A stretch of 64,000 nucleotides of DNA from Tausonia pullulans (Eukaryota; Basidiomycota; Tremellomycetes; Cystofilobasidiales; Mrakiaceae): contig OX637637.1 in NCBI GenBank assembly GCA_951802195.1, forward strand, positions 310,001 to 374,000, read 5' to 3'. This document shows positions 1 to 9,445 of the stretch, in pieces (the first letter of the stretch is position 1; each line of letters starts with the position of its first letter). Made by a program: the position numbers and the translations under genes. Under the pieces are notes generated by a model, which was not told the DNA's origin, searched no databases, and worked only from the letters and a program-made list of their open reading frames with translations.

Positions 1-1789
1 GAGGAAAGTGGCGAAGTCTGTCAGGGTTTGAAAGCCAAAGGTGAGTTTGCACAACTCCTTGCCCACCTCAGTCCGAATGATCATCTCCGTCTCAACGAAA
101 TTGGCGACGTTGCCCTCGTCATCGATTCCACGCCTTTGGAAGCGTAGGCCAGCGCGATCTCGAGATCGGCGAGATACGACGAGGAGCTCAACAGGGACGA
201 GCTCGGGGGGTTCAAGAGCAACGGGCTTGGCGGTGGATTCGACCGTGCTATCAGAAGGAGCGGCCGGGGCAGGAGTAGAGACCTCGCGTGGAAGCTGTAG
301 ATTCGTGATCTGGACCCAGCCCTGCATGACCGGGAGGATGTACGCGTGAAGCTGCGGAAGAGATCATGAGCGCCTGGTCTCTGAATTGTTTGAGCGAGCG
401 TGCTTCACTCACCCCAGCGTCCACAAAGTCCCTCGACATCCACTCGTTCCACCAGAATCTCCTGTCGACTCTCCTCCAAAGCGGCAGATGTGGGTGAGCA
501 CCTCCAGCGCCCGCCCGGCCCGTTGCGTTGGTGAGGTCCGTCTCGTACGAGAAGAACATCTGGCCCGAGATGAAGAGCGAGATGACGGAGGCGAGAACCT
601 TGGTCTCGAGGTGGGATCGCTCGGAGCCTGTCGCTGGAGCGGAGTCGGTCGTGGCAGGGAGGGAAGCAGGAAAGAGGGGCTGCTTGAGGGTGGTAGTCGA
701 GGAGGAGAGGGAAGCGGTGCCGCTGGCTTCGGCGCTCTTCTCTGCTACGACAGGAGGAAGCGTGGGGACGAGGGGAGACGTCGTGGTGGATGAGCCCCCG
801 CCAGTGAGGGAGGCAAATGGATTCCAGGGGAAGAACGGGTTCCTCTTTGTGCTGCCCCTGCCGCTCCCGGCCTTGATGCTGCTCTTCGACTCGGCGTCCG
901 AGATGTCGTCTTCACCCTCCTCCTCCTCCTCCTCTTCGCTATCGCTGAGGAGCTCCATGCCAGGTGTATTGACCTCACCCGAGCGAGTCGATGTGCTCCT
1001 CTCATGAACAGTTGACCCAGTCTGAGACCTTTCGCGACGAGAGTCCTCCTCAGCTGCACTCAAGTCGGCTGCGGAGGGAGTGGCGGTCGCAGAGGCTGCA
1101 TCCTCCAGCGAGTCGGAAGGAAGCTTGGCGAGGACGGCTTGGATCCGAGCGAGCGCCTTCTGAGCCAGTGGTAGAGTGAGAGGGATGGCTTGCACGTTGG
1201 TGAGGGAGAAGAGCTCGTGCGAGGGTGTAGGGTCTGAGTGAGAGGGGAGAACGGGTAAGGCAGGGTCAATGCGAGCTGTATGGAGAGAGGGGAGGAAGGA
1301 GGACGTACAGGTGCCAATGAGCTTAGGAGCGATGATGACGAGGAGGTAGGCATCTGGAATGTAGTACAATAAATGACTGGGTCAGCTCATTCTGATAAGA
1401 TAAAAACAGCGAGCAAACAACACACTGTTCCAGAGTCGGACGATCCCAACGAGACCCTTGACCTCGACCTCCTCCCCTTCGTCTTCCTCCCCCTCATCCT
1501 GCTCGTACGCAGACAACTTCCCCTTAACGCCCCACCCAACAACGACCCCTCCCTTCTTGCTACTTCCCAGCTGGTTGCTGCCGGCCTTCGGCCTGACTCT
1601 GAGTCCCCTGGCTGTTGCGCGGACGAGGAGCGCCTTGTGGATCGAGAGCGGCGAGGGGGGCACTTGGAGCGAAGGCGGGAGCCCGACGGGGGAGCGGAGG
1701 GAGATACGCTTGGCGTTCGGAGTGGTGGTGGTTGCGAGGGTGGGGTGTGACGGGGCACTGTCGGTCTTGCGGTTGAAGAGGTTCGGCAT
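1..1789 (-). CDS. SacI-domain phosphoinositide phosphatase (5' part, runs off left edge)
   Basis: Exons by splice sites and frame: 1789-1426, 1353-1309, 1233-413 and 351 to beyond base 1. The protein starts MPNLFNRKTD and carries 'GLVGIVRLWN', 'AYLLVIIAPKLIGT', an acidic Ser/Glu-rich insert, then 'FFSYETDLTNA', 'LPLWRRVDRRFWWNEWM', 'HAYILPVMQGWVQI', 'SRRSRDRAGLRFQRRG' and 'DDEGNVANFVETE'. This is the characteristic order of the N-terminal half of a SAC domain, which removes phosphates from membrane phosphoinositides. The catalytic CX5R motif would lie beyond the window, so activity cannot be judged. The long acidic insert between the first strands and the FSY motif recalls the INPP5F/Sac2-like branch more than ER Sac1, but that assignment is tentative. 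The second intron has an alternative nearby 3' splice site that also keeps frame, and a further intron near base 60 is possible. Confidence 0.85.
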
Positions 1790-2358
1790 GTTGCAGGAAA
1801 CGAGAGAGCAGGGGAGGTAGGTCGCGCGCGGCGAGGAGGGAGGAGAGGGAAGTCGTGTCGATATGCACGATGACGAAGAGACAGTGGTATAGGCTGAGCC
1901 TACTTGCTGTTTGTTGTCAGGCGTCTGGCTGAAGAGGAGAAAAAGGAGAACTGGAGGGTCGATGCTGGTCGTCGAAGAGAGAGGGGTATATGTTGGTCCA
2001 GAGGACGAAGGGCACGCGCGCAGGCCCTGTCAACGGGCTGCTCCGACCCCCAAGATGACGCGTCTTTCGTCTTGAGACGGGCGAACGAGCACGCAGGCAT
2101 GGAGAAATTCGGCCAGCAAAAACCAAAGACGCATACGCGGAAGGGACTCGAGAGGAGAAACAAAAGAGAGAGGAGAATAAGTCGAAATAACGAAAAGGGG
2201 GGCGGTGTACATGAAAGAGGAGTGGGACAAGACGAGCGGAAAGAACTGTATATATGCGTCCGCGAATGAAGAACAGAGAAGGGGAAGGTGGGGGTATGTA
2301 GGCAGTATGTGTTCGCTCTCCCCCTCCCGTCTCCCGTCTCCCTCTCCAGCAACCCTAC
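1790..2358. other. Intergenic: MAF1 3' side and SAC gene promoter/leader
   Basis: No coding region is supported here. The stretch holds the 3' flank of MAF1 and the upstream region of the SAC-domain gene, both transcribed leftward. Open frames present are short, Arg/Ser-rich and without recognisable motifs. Confidence 0.6.
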
Positions 2359-4396
2359 CTAGGCCTGGAGACTCCTCGCGAGCCCACTACTTCCACTCGA
2401 CTCGCTCCCCGTCTTGACCTTGACCTTGTCGACGACATCGCCCACATTCGTGGATGCCTTGCTCGTGCTTGCCCGTCGCGATGAGCCTGTTGCCGCGTTC
2501 AACCGTGGGGACGGAAGGAAGTGCATGTGGTGATGCGGCGAGACCGGGTCCCGCTTCTTGGCCCAAATGGAGATGAAGAGAATCCGCTTCTGTCGGCGCG
2601 AGACAAAGAAGTAGTTGACGCTCCTGGGGGGGATGAGTGCATGTTTGGAATTTAGCCGTGAGAAACAGCTGTACCGTCGAGTAGCACGACCCACCAAAGA
2701 CAGCCCTTGCGAGCCTCAGTGCCGACACCTGTGAAGATATCTCTCGACCGTCCGCCGATGAGCGGACGAGCGTCCAGACCCGGCGGTCGGAATCCCCTCT
2801 GGTGACCGTCCCTTGCGAAGTCGTCGTTGTCGTCATCCGAGAAGTCCTCAAGCAGGTCGTCCGAGTCGTTCCCGGATCGTCTCCGACCATCATCGTCGTT
2901 GTCGTCCGAGAGATCGTCGTCGTCGTCGTTGACGTCGTCGTCCGAGTCACTCTCGGCGTGCGGGTCGGAGTCAATATCCGGAGTGTAGGAGAAGACCTCA
3001 CAGTCGGCGAGCGCGCCTTGAAGGGCGTCGTCGAGGACCTTGTAGAGGTGCGGGTGAGCGAGGTGTGGGACAGCGGCCACTGGCGTCGCGGGGGAGGACG
3101 ACAAGGAGGAGAACGTCGGCGGGTACGAGCCGTACGAGCGTCTGTGCGCGCGCCTTTATCACTCAGCCTCTGGGCAGCTCGCGAGATCAGAGACAGGGTC
3201 GGAAGACGTACGGTCCCTCGTTCGACAGCTCGAGGACAGTCGTCGACAGCTGGTTGAGGACGTCGCCGACGGACGGCTCGCGCTCAAAATGGTCCGGTCG
3301 GACTTCGGTGAAGTCGTGGTCCGGGAAGGCGACGTTGAGGAGCGCAATGAGCCAGAACCAGGTCTGCCTATTGGCGGGGAAAACGCTCGCTATCAGGAAG
3401 AGATGAGATGGCGAGAATCAAGAGCAAGCCCACCTCGAATCCTTCTGGTCGAGCCGGCCGAAGCATGAGTCGAGGCCCGCCTCGCGCATCTCGGGTGACA
3501 TGGAGAGCGCAAGAGCGTCGGACGCCTCGGTCGTGTACTCTTGCTCGAGCTTGTTAAAGAGCTTGCGCTCGCGTGAGACGGACTTGCATGAGTAGGCCTC
3601 TGTGAGGAGTTGGGATATGTGAACGGGTCAGTCGCTATCAATGGTATTCGGGAACGGCGACGCGAAGAGGGGGGGCTAGGCGGAGCAGGCAGGCCTCGCT
3701 GGGTCGTTTCGCCTCTTCTCATCGGCCTTAGGCGGGGAGCGGGGTACCAGACGCCCCCTTTCTAATCGGGCGGGACCGATGGGATGGACTCGCGTATCCT
3801 CAAGGCATCTCGGGAGGGACGTCGCTCGTCTTAGGAAGGGCTTTCGCAGAGAAGAGGGCGACGCGACCGAGAGAAGGCCGAAGACCACACGGACGGGAAG
3901 GCGGTCCGGCAGTGTAAGCGCCAAGAGGGCATGGCTAGCGGGGAGGGGGATCCAAGGGCTAGGAGCGCTCCAGTCCGGCCCAAGACTCGCTCCTCGGGAC
4001 GCTCAAGATCGTCGGATCTCCATGGGGATGGTGCTCGGCCATGGATGGCACGAAGCGAACGCTACAGGACGAAGGGGGAAGGGGGTGGAAGCGACGCCCT
4101 CGTTCGGGATGACCAACGTGCTCGCTACCCGATCCGGCCCTCGACGCGTCCCTGGGAGTCCTAGCGCTCTTGGGCTAACTCGAGGCTGGGACAAGCTGGT
4201 CGACTTCGCGCCAGTTGTATGCCATATCACGGCGAGCCCAAGGTGGGAAGGAAGACACAAGGCGAAGATTGGAGGGGAGGGAGGAAGAGACAAGGAACGA
4301 CAACGCACCGAAGCGTGTGTGGACGCGGCACTCTGCGCTCGAGTACTCGAGGATCTCGGACAAGTGCTGAAGTTCTGGGGAGTCGAGATACTTCAT
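2359..4396 (-). CDS. MAF1: Maf1, repressor of RNA polymerase III
   Basis: Five exons (4396-4309, 3599-3434, 3367-3212, 3141-2695, 2623-2359) give 373 aa. Maf1 represses RNA polymerase III transcription of tRNA and 5S genes under stress, downstream of TOR/PKA. The sequence shows the family signatures in order: 'MKYLDSPELQHLSEILEY', 'CRVHTRFEAYSCKSV', 'TWFWLIALLNVAFPDHDF', 'ALADCEVFSYTPDIDSDP' and 'LWSVNYFFVSRRQKRILF'. The first, fourth and last signatures continue across splice sites in frame, which fixes the introns. Between the 'PDIDSDP' and 'LWSVNYFF' blocks lies an acidic Asp/Ser insert of about 60 residues, and the C-terminal tail is Ser/Lys-rich. The first intron is 709 bp, ten times the other three (66-71 bp). 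The gene lies head-to-head with a tRNA-Ala gene about 1 kb away. Confidence 0.95.
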
Positions 4397-5402
4397 CTCG
4401 ACGTGGAGGAGTGTGTGTGTTGTATTAGTGTTGGGGCGAGGGGGAAGAGGTAGGTGGATGATTGGCGAGTGAGACGGAGAGCCGAGGGACGGAGGGGACC
4501 AACTGGCGGGTCGTCATCGAGCGAGATCTAGCGTGGGAACTCTGGCGATAAGTTACGATTGAGCAAGCGAGCTTGATTTCGCTTACCTTGGAGTTGACAG
4601 ACTGACCTGTCTCTTTGGGCCCCGCGTGGAAGGAAGATGAGAGGGCGAGCCACAGAGGATTTGTCTGGGCTGGAATACCTCGATATTGGCAGGGAGGAGA
4701 GGAGGGAGAGAAAGCCCTGCAGCCGGCGAGAGGAAACGGCGAGCAAGCTCAACGTACGAGCTCGACAGACGAGCTCAACTTTGAGCTCAACGTTCGAGCG
4801 AAGAAGCCGTTCCTCCATCTCGGGTCGGTTGAACTCTTCCATAGCAGCCAGAGAGATCGAGGCACGCCCGTAGGGTCTTTCGGAGCGTCCAAGGGGGGTC
4901 GAGGGGAGGATGCCAGGCGGGGGGCAAAAAGCCAAGGTGTATGTTTGGTGTGAAGAGGGGAGGCCGGCCTCCACCTTCCCCAGCCGGCCCGCACCATCCT
5001 TCCCCCTCTCACTCTCTCCCCGCTCGGTCGTTCGTTCACACCTTGCGGTTAGGCTTGATACTCATCTCGACGAAGAGAGCGTGACTTATTCCAGCTCGAA
5101 ACATGAAGACACTGCTTCAGGTGCGAGCTCGTTCAGAGATCATCTGCGCTTCCGTCAGTCCAAGATCCTTGACGCTGGCCTGAATTTGAAGTGGCAGAGC
5201 CTGAGCTCCCACCTCTGAATCGGGTCAAGAAGCGGGCAAGAGCAAGCGTCATAGTGTTGTAATATTTGTTCTTTACACTTGCATCCAACTGCGCGCGCGC
5301 GCGCGCCAAACTCTCCCACGCACCTGGTGTAAACCGTTGCTCCTACTTTTTGTTTGCGTATTGAGTTGCACTGGTAGCAAACGTCTGTATCAATTATCAC
5401 TT
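4397..5402. other. Divergent intergenic between MAF1 and tRNA-Ala, with (GC)n tract
   Basis: About 1 kb between the MAF1 start codon (leftward) and the tRNA-Ala gene (rightward). No supported coding region. A pure alternating GC run lies at 5291-5306, a sequence type prone to Z-DNA. The region should contain the MAF1 promoter. Confidence 0.6.
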
Positions 5403-5475
5403 GGGGATTTAGCTCAGTTGGTAGAGCGTACGCTTAGCATGTGTAAGGTCATGAGTTCAACTCTTATAGTCTCCA
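5403..5475 (+). tRNA. tRNA-Ala (anticodon AGC)
   Basis: A 73-nt cloverleaf without intron and without encoded CCA. The 7-bp acceptor stem pairs 5403-5409 with 5468-5474. It includes the G3:U70 wobble pair that is the identity element for alanine tRNA. The D arm is GCTC/GAGC, the anticodon stem is TACGC/GTGTA around loop TTAGCAT, giving anticodon AGC, and the variable loop has five bases. The T arm ATGAG/CTTAT closes loop TTCAACT, and the discriminator base is A. The internal A and B boxes are intact. Confidence 0.96.
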
Positions 5476-5500
5476 AGAACCTCTTCACCGAGGACTTCCA

Positions 5501-5505
5501 TTTTT
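5501..5505 (+). terminator. Pol III T-run terminator of tRNA-Ala
   Basis: The first T5 run on the sense strand occurs 25 nt after the tRNA 3' end, as expected for RNA polymerase III termination. Confidence 0.65.
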
Positions 5506-6273
5506 GACATCAGCTCGTTTTTCCTACTGTTGATACCCAAGCGCAGTGAGCATGCGGTCTGTATTCGCCTTGCTGATGACTGATATTTCTTTTCGCCTCG
5601 CAAACCTTCGTCCAAGCTTCGTCCTTTGGGTCGAGACGAGTCTTGTTATAAGATGTAGGCAGGTGGCTGTCCTCCATTTCACCTTCTCTGTTCTGTTCAA
5701 CGACATACCTCCTCCTCGGTTTCTCCCAGCGAACTAGAACACTCATGATTCGATCGCAAAGTTACTTGACATTCGCAGCGGTGTTCAAGGAAGACGAGTG
5801 AGAGAGCACAAGCACACTGAGCCGCATCCGGCTAACATAGCAGCAGCCGCAGGTCTGTCGGCTGGCAGCATCCGAGACCTGGAACGATTCTGCGCAGGCT
5901 TTGGCGGAGATTGCTCTGTCCTCTTCCGGACAGACGAGACATTAGGTTGGGCGGCGCGGGACCAGAGCAAGCGTGCGTCGTCGCACTTCGAGACGCCGGT
6001 TTCTCGCTCGCCCTCTCCCTCCATCCTATCCTCCATCATCGCCCCTTCCCTCCATTTTCTTTCTTTCCCATCCACACACCCAGATCCTAGTGATCGTCCC
6101 TTCCTCTCCTTCCCTTGACAGCAGCACGGTCTGCTTCTTTTCATTCCTTCTTGCTGCTTGACGCACGCAATTTCATCGATCCATCCCTCAACACAACTCT
6201 CCAAATCGCCTGGCTTCCTCCATCAGCCCCTTTGACCTTTGATCCATTACTCTCCCACTACCCGCTCTTCGCG
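5506..6273. other. Intergenic upstream of the GH71 gene
   Basis: No supported gene. The last 300 bases before the GH71 start codon are strongly pyrimidine-rich (CT-rich, many TCCC/CTCTCC groups), as seen before several start codons in this window. An upstream in-frame ATG at 6115 would give a non-signal-like N terminus and was not used. Confidence 0.55.
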
Positions 6274-9030
6274 ATGCTCGCCTTCCTCTCCCTTCTCCCT
6301 TCCCTCCTTCTCCTCACTGCTGCCCCGGACGGCGCTTCAGCCGCCCCCACCAGTCGCAAACATCGTCAAGACGTTGTCGCCCGTCGCGCCGCCGCCGCCA
6401 ATACCGACATCGCCCACGACTTTGACCTCACGCTCGTCCACTCGCCGCACCTGCTCGCGTCGAGGGCAGATGTCGCCTCTGCTCCGGCCGGATGGAAGGC
6501 CCTCGGGTGCACGGCCGACTCGTGGTCGCGCGTCCTCCGGAAATCGATGCCCAGTGTCAACTCGGTCTCAGAGTGCCTTACGAGCTGCAAGGCCGCCGGG
6601 TACACGTACGGCGGGGTCGAATGTAGGCTTTATCTCTCCGTTACAGCGAGCGCAAGGGGGCGGACAGGCATCCGTGACGGGTGTGCCGGTGGATGATCCC
6701 TGCGGACGATGGGCCTAAACGCATCTCCGATCTTGCTACTTCCCTCCCCCTGTCTCAATTTCTCTCTGCTCTCGTCATGTTCCGAATCTCGACTGATGCC
6801 ATCGGCTTCCTTTTCATCGCCCCTCTCTCTCCTTGAAGACGGCCACGAATGTATGGTCAGTTGCGCAGGATTTATCGCTCAACATCCCGCCTTTGACGTG
6901 CATGATTTTGACTGACTCCCTTTCATTTCGCCCAATCGCACGCGCGCTCGCTCCCTCTCCATTTCTTGTCACCCTTCCCTCCCCCGTACAGTGCGACAAC
7001 GAGCTCCACGACCTTCAGGGTCTCACCGGCATCGCATCGACAATCCTCAGCGAGCTTCTTGGGGGCGCGCAATGTTCTATGAAGTGCAGCGGTGAGTCGT
7101 CACTATCCATTCCTCTCTTCCACTGTCCTTTCCTGCGCGCGCTCTCCGCTCGAACATGGGACTGAATAGTTTCTCCTCGCCCCTGATCTAGATGGTTCGA
7201 GCTGCGGCGCTTGGTGGGCACTCAGCCTCTACGAGGCCGTCAGCGAGACTCCCTCGACCAACCCTCCGGCGACATCGTCCTGCTCCGTCGTCATCGCCGC
7301 CACGTCCACCAGCTCTTCCTCCGCTGCCACATCCACCAGCTCTTCCTCCGCCACCACGTTTACCAGCTCCTCCGCCGCCGCTCCGACCACCTCAACCGTC
7401 GTCGTTACCCCTCCCTCGTCGTCCGGCTCCAAGGCCGTGTACGTACACCACATGCTCGGCAACACCAACTCCTACGACGCGAGCATGTGGCTCGCCGATA
7501 TTCGTCAGGCTGCCGCTGCCGGGTTTGACGGCTTTGCGCTCAACATTGGTTCGGACTCGTGGCAGTGGAACCAGGTCGCAAATGCATACCAGGCGGCGAA
7601 GGACTCGGGGCTCACGGCCTTCAAGCTCTTCCTCTCCTTTGACATGGTTCGCCGTCTCTCTTCCTTTCCTTTTTTTGCGGCATATACTGACTCCCCCCCC
7701 CCCCCTTAGACCGCTATGCCCTGTGGATCACTCTCCGACGCCGACCTCCTGAAGAGCTACATCACAACTTACGGCAGCCATTCAAACCAGGCCTGGTACG
7801 AGGGCAAGATTCTTGCCTCCACCTTCGCCGGCTCCGACTGCTCGTTCGGCATCGGTGGCGACTGGTCTAACGCTTGGGAGCAAGCGTTTAAGACGCCGCT
7901 GGCTTCGGCGGGCAAGGCCGTCTTCTTCCTCCCGTCCGTTTTCACCGACCCGAGCACATTTTCCTCCGTCTCCGTCATGGACGGTGAGCTCAACTGGAGT
8001 TCCGGCTGGCCCATCGGCGATTCGGCTCCGTCTTTCGACTACGACACAACGTACATCAACGGTCTCGGAAGCAGCAAGAAATATATGGCTGCGGTCTCGC
8101 CGGCGTTCTTCACCCACTACGGCCAGAACTCATGGAACAAGAACTGGATATTCCAATCAGACGGCTTCCTCTACGCCAAGCGGTGGGAGATCCTCGTCCA
8201 AAACCGCGACAAATTTGATCTCATCGAGTCGCTCACGTGGAACGACTACGTAGGTTGCACTTCTTTCTTTTATTCATTTACATATATTAATCTTTCGAAG
8301 GAACCTTGCTGACCTTCCGTCTTTCAGGGAGAGTCAAGCTACGTTGGACCCATCAAGGGAGACCAGCCCAATTCGCAGGCCTGGGTCGACGGCTTTGACC
8401 ACACTCCGTTCCTGACGATCAACGTGAGTCGTTCCCGAGAGCTCTCCTCCACAGCGCAGGTAGACTAACGAGCCCTCGTCCTCCAGAACTACTACGCCAC
8501 TGCCTTCAAGACGGGCTCCTATCCGGCCATCACCAAGGACAAGCTCTTCCTCACAGCCCGTCCACATGTCAACTCGGCCACGGCGTCCAACGACTCCGTC
8601 GGCCGTCCGACTGGAGGACAGAATGGACCCGCCGACGGCTACCTCTGGCCGGAGAACGACTTCTTCGCACTCGTTTGGGCAACGGCTCCGGGCACGGTGA
8701 CACTTTCGAGTGGGTCTAGCACGAAGACGGTCCAAGTTGCGGCGGGTGTAACGTTCCTCGATGCGCCGCTGTCGGCTGAGTGAGTTCAGGTCTTTCCTAC
8801 ACGATACGGCGGACCGCTGACGTGCTTTCTCTTTTCATAACCAGTGCGAGCATGAGTGCAACCTTTACTCGCAACGGCGCGACCGTCGCCTCCCTCGCGC
8901 CTTCTGGCTTCACGTTCACCTCGACGCCCGAGACGTACAACTGGAACGTGAGTCAGAGGAGGCTATCCTTCCTTTCTTCTCTGCGCTGACAAGAATACCT
9001 GTACAGTACTATGTCTACGAGAGCTCGTAA
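6274..9030 (+). CDS. Secreted WSC-domain glycoside hydrolase family 71 (alpha-1,3-glucanase)
   Basis: Nine exons (6274-6622, 6839-6855, 6992-7091, 7192-7646, 7710-8249, 8328-8423, 8487-8779, 8845-8947, 9007-9030) give 658 aa. The start at 6274 gives a clear signal peptide, 'MLAFLSLLPSLLLLTAA', ending near 'GASA|APTS'. A Cys-rich WSC domain follows ('GWKALGCTADSWSRVL', 'TYGGVEYGHECMCDN', 'CSMKCSDGSSCGAWWALSLY'), then a Ser/Thr linker, then the GH71 module from 'KAVYVHHMLGNTNSYDASMW' through 'AAAAGFDGFALNIG' and 'GDWSNAWEQAF'. GH71 enzymes cut alpha-1,3-glucan, a fungal wall polymer; WSC is a carbohydrate-binding module. A wall-remodelling or alpha-glucan-scavenging role is inferred. Exon 2 is only 17 nt, but it is needed to complete the WSC motif. 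Confidence 0.93.
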
Positions 9031-9445
9031 ATTCGCTATCCACCTTCAAATACTCTGAGAGCGCGGCTGGTCGCGCTCTTTCATCTTCCCTCCCCTCTCC
9101 CCCTTCTCTCTACAATCCTCTTATTTTTCCATATTGGCTCGGCCATCTCTGCGACACCCTCCTCATCTCTCCGGATCACCATACATCTACGCAAACCTCT
9201 CCCAATCAACACGCATTCACGCAACCCTCTCCCAACTCCCCCTCTACCTATCCTGGTTTGGTGCTTGTGCTCGATTCCGTGTTTTTGTCTCCTATATCGT
9301 AATCATCCTCCTGGGACCACTGTTTCCTCTATCTGCCTTTAGTCTCGGTGCTCGATTGAATGGTTTGATCTCTCTCACCACCAGCCTACAGTCGAGAAAA
9401 ATCAAGTCATGGATCGTCATCCTCCATCCACCACCCGCGCGCAGC
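9031..9445. other. Convergent 3' region between GH71 and NOP2
   Basis: The two genes converge here. The sequence is CT-rich and then AT-richer and holds their 3' untranslated regions. No gene is supported. Confidence 0.55.

Noticed and set aside
3779-4453. 224-codon plus-strand frame inside the long MAF1 intron
   Set aside because: It runs over the first MAF1 exon on the other strand and shows no recognisable motif. An intronic nested gene cannot be excluded but is not supported.
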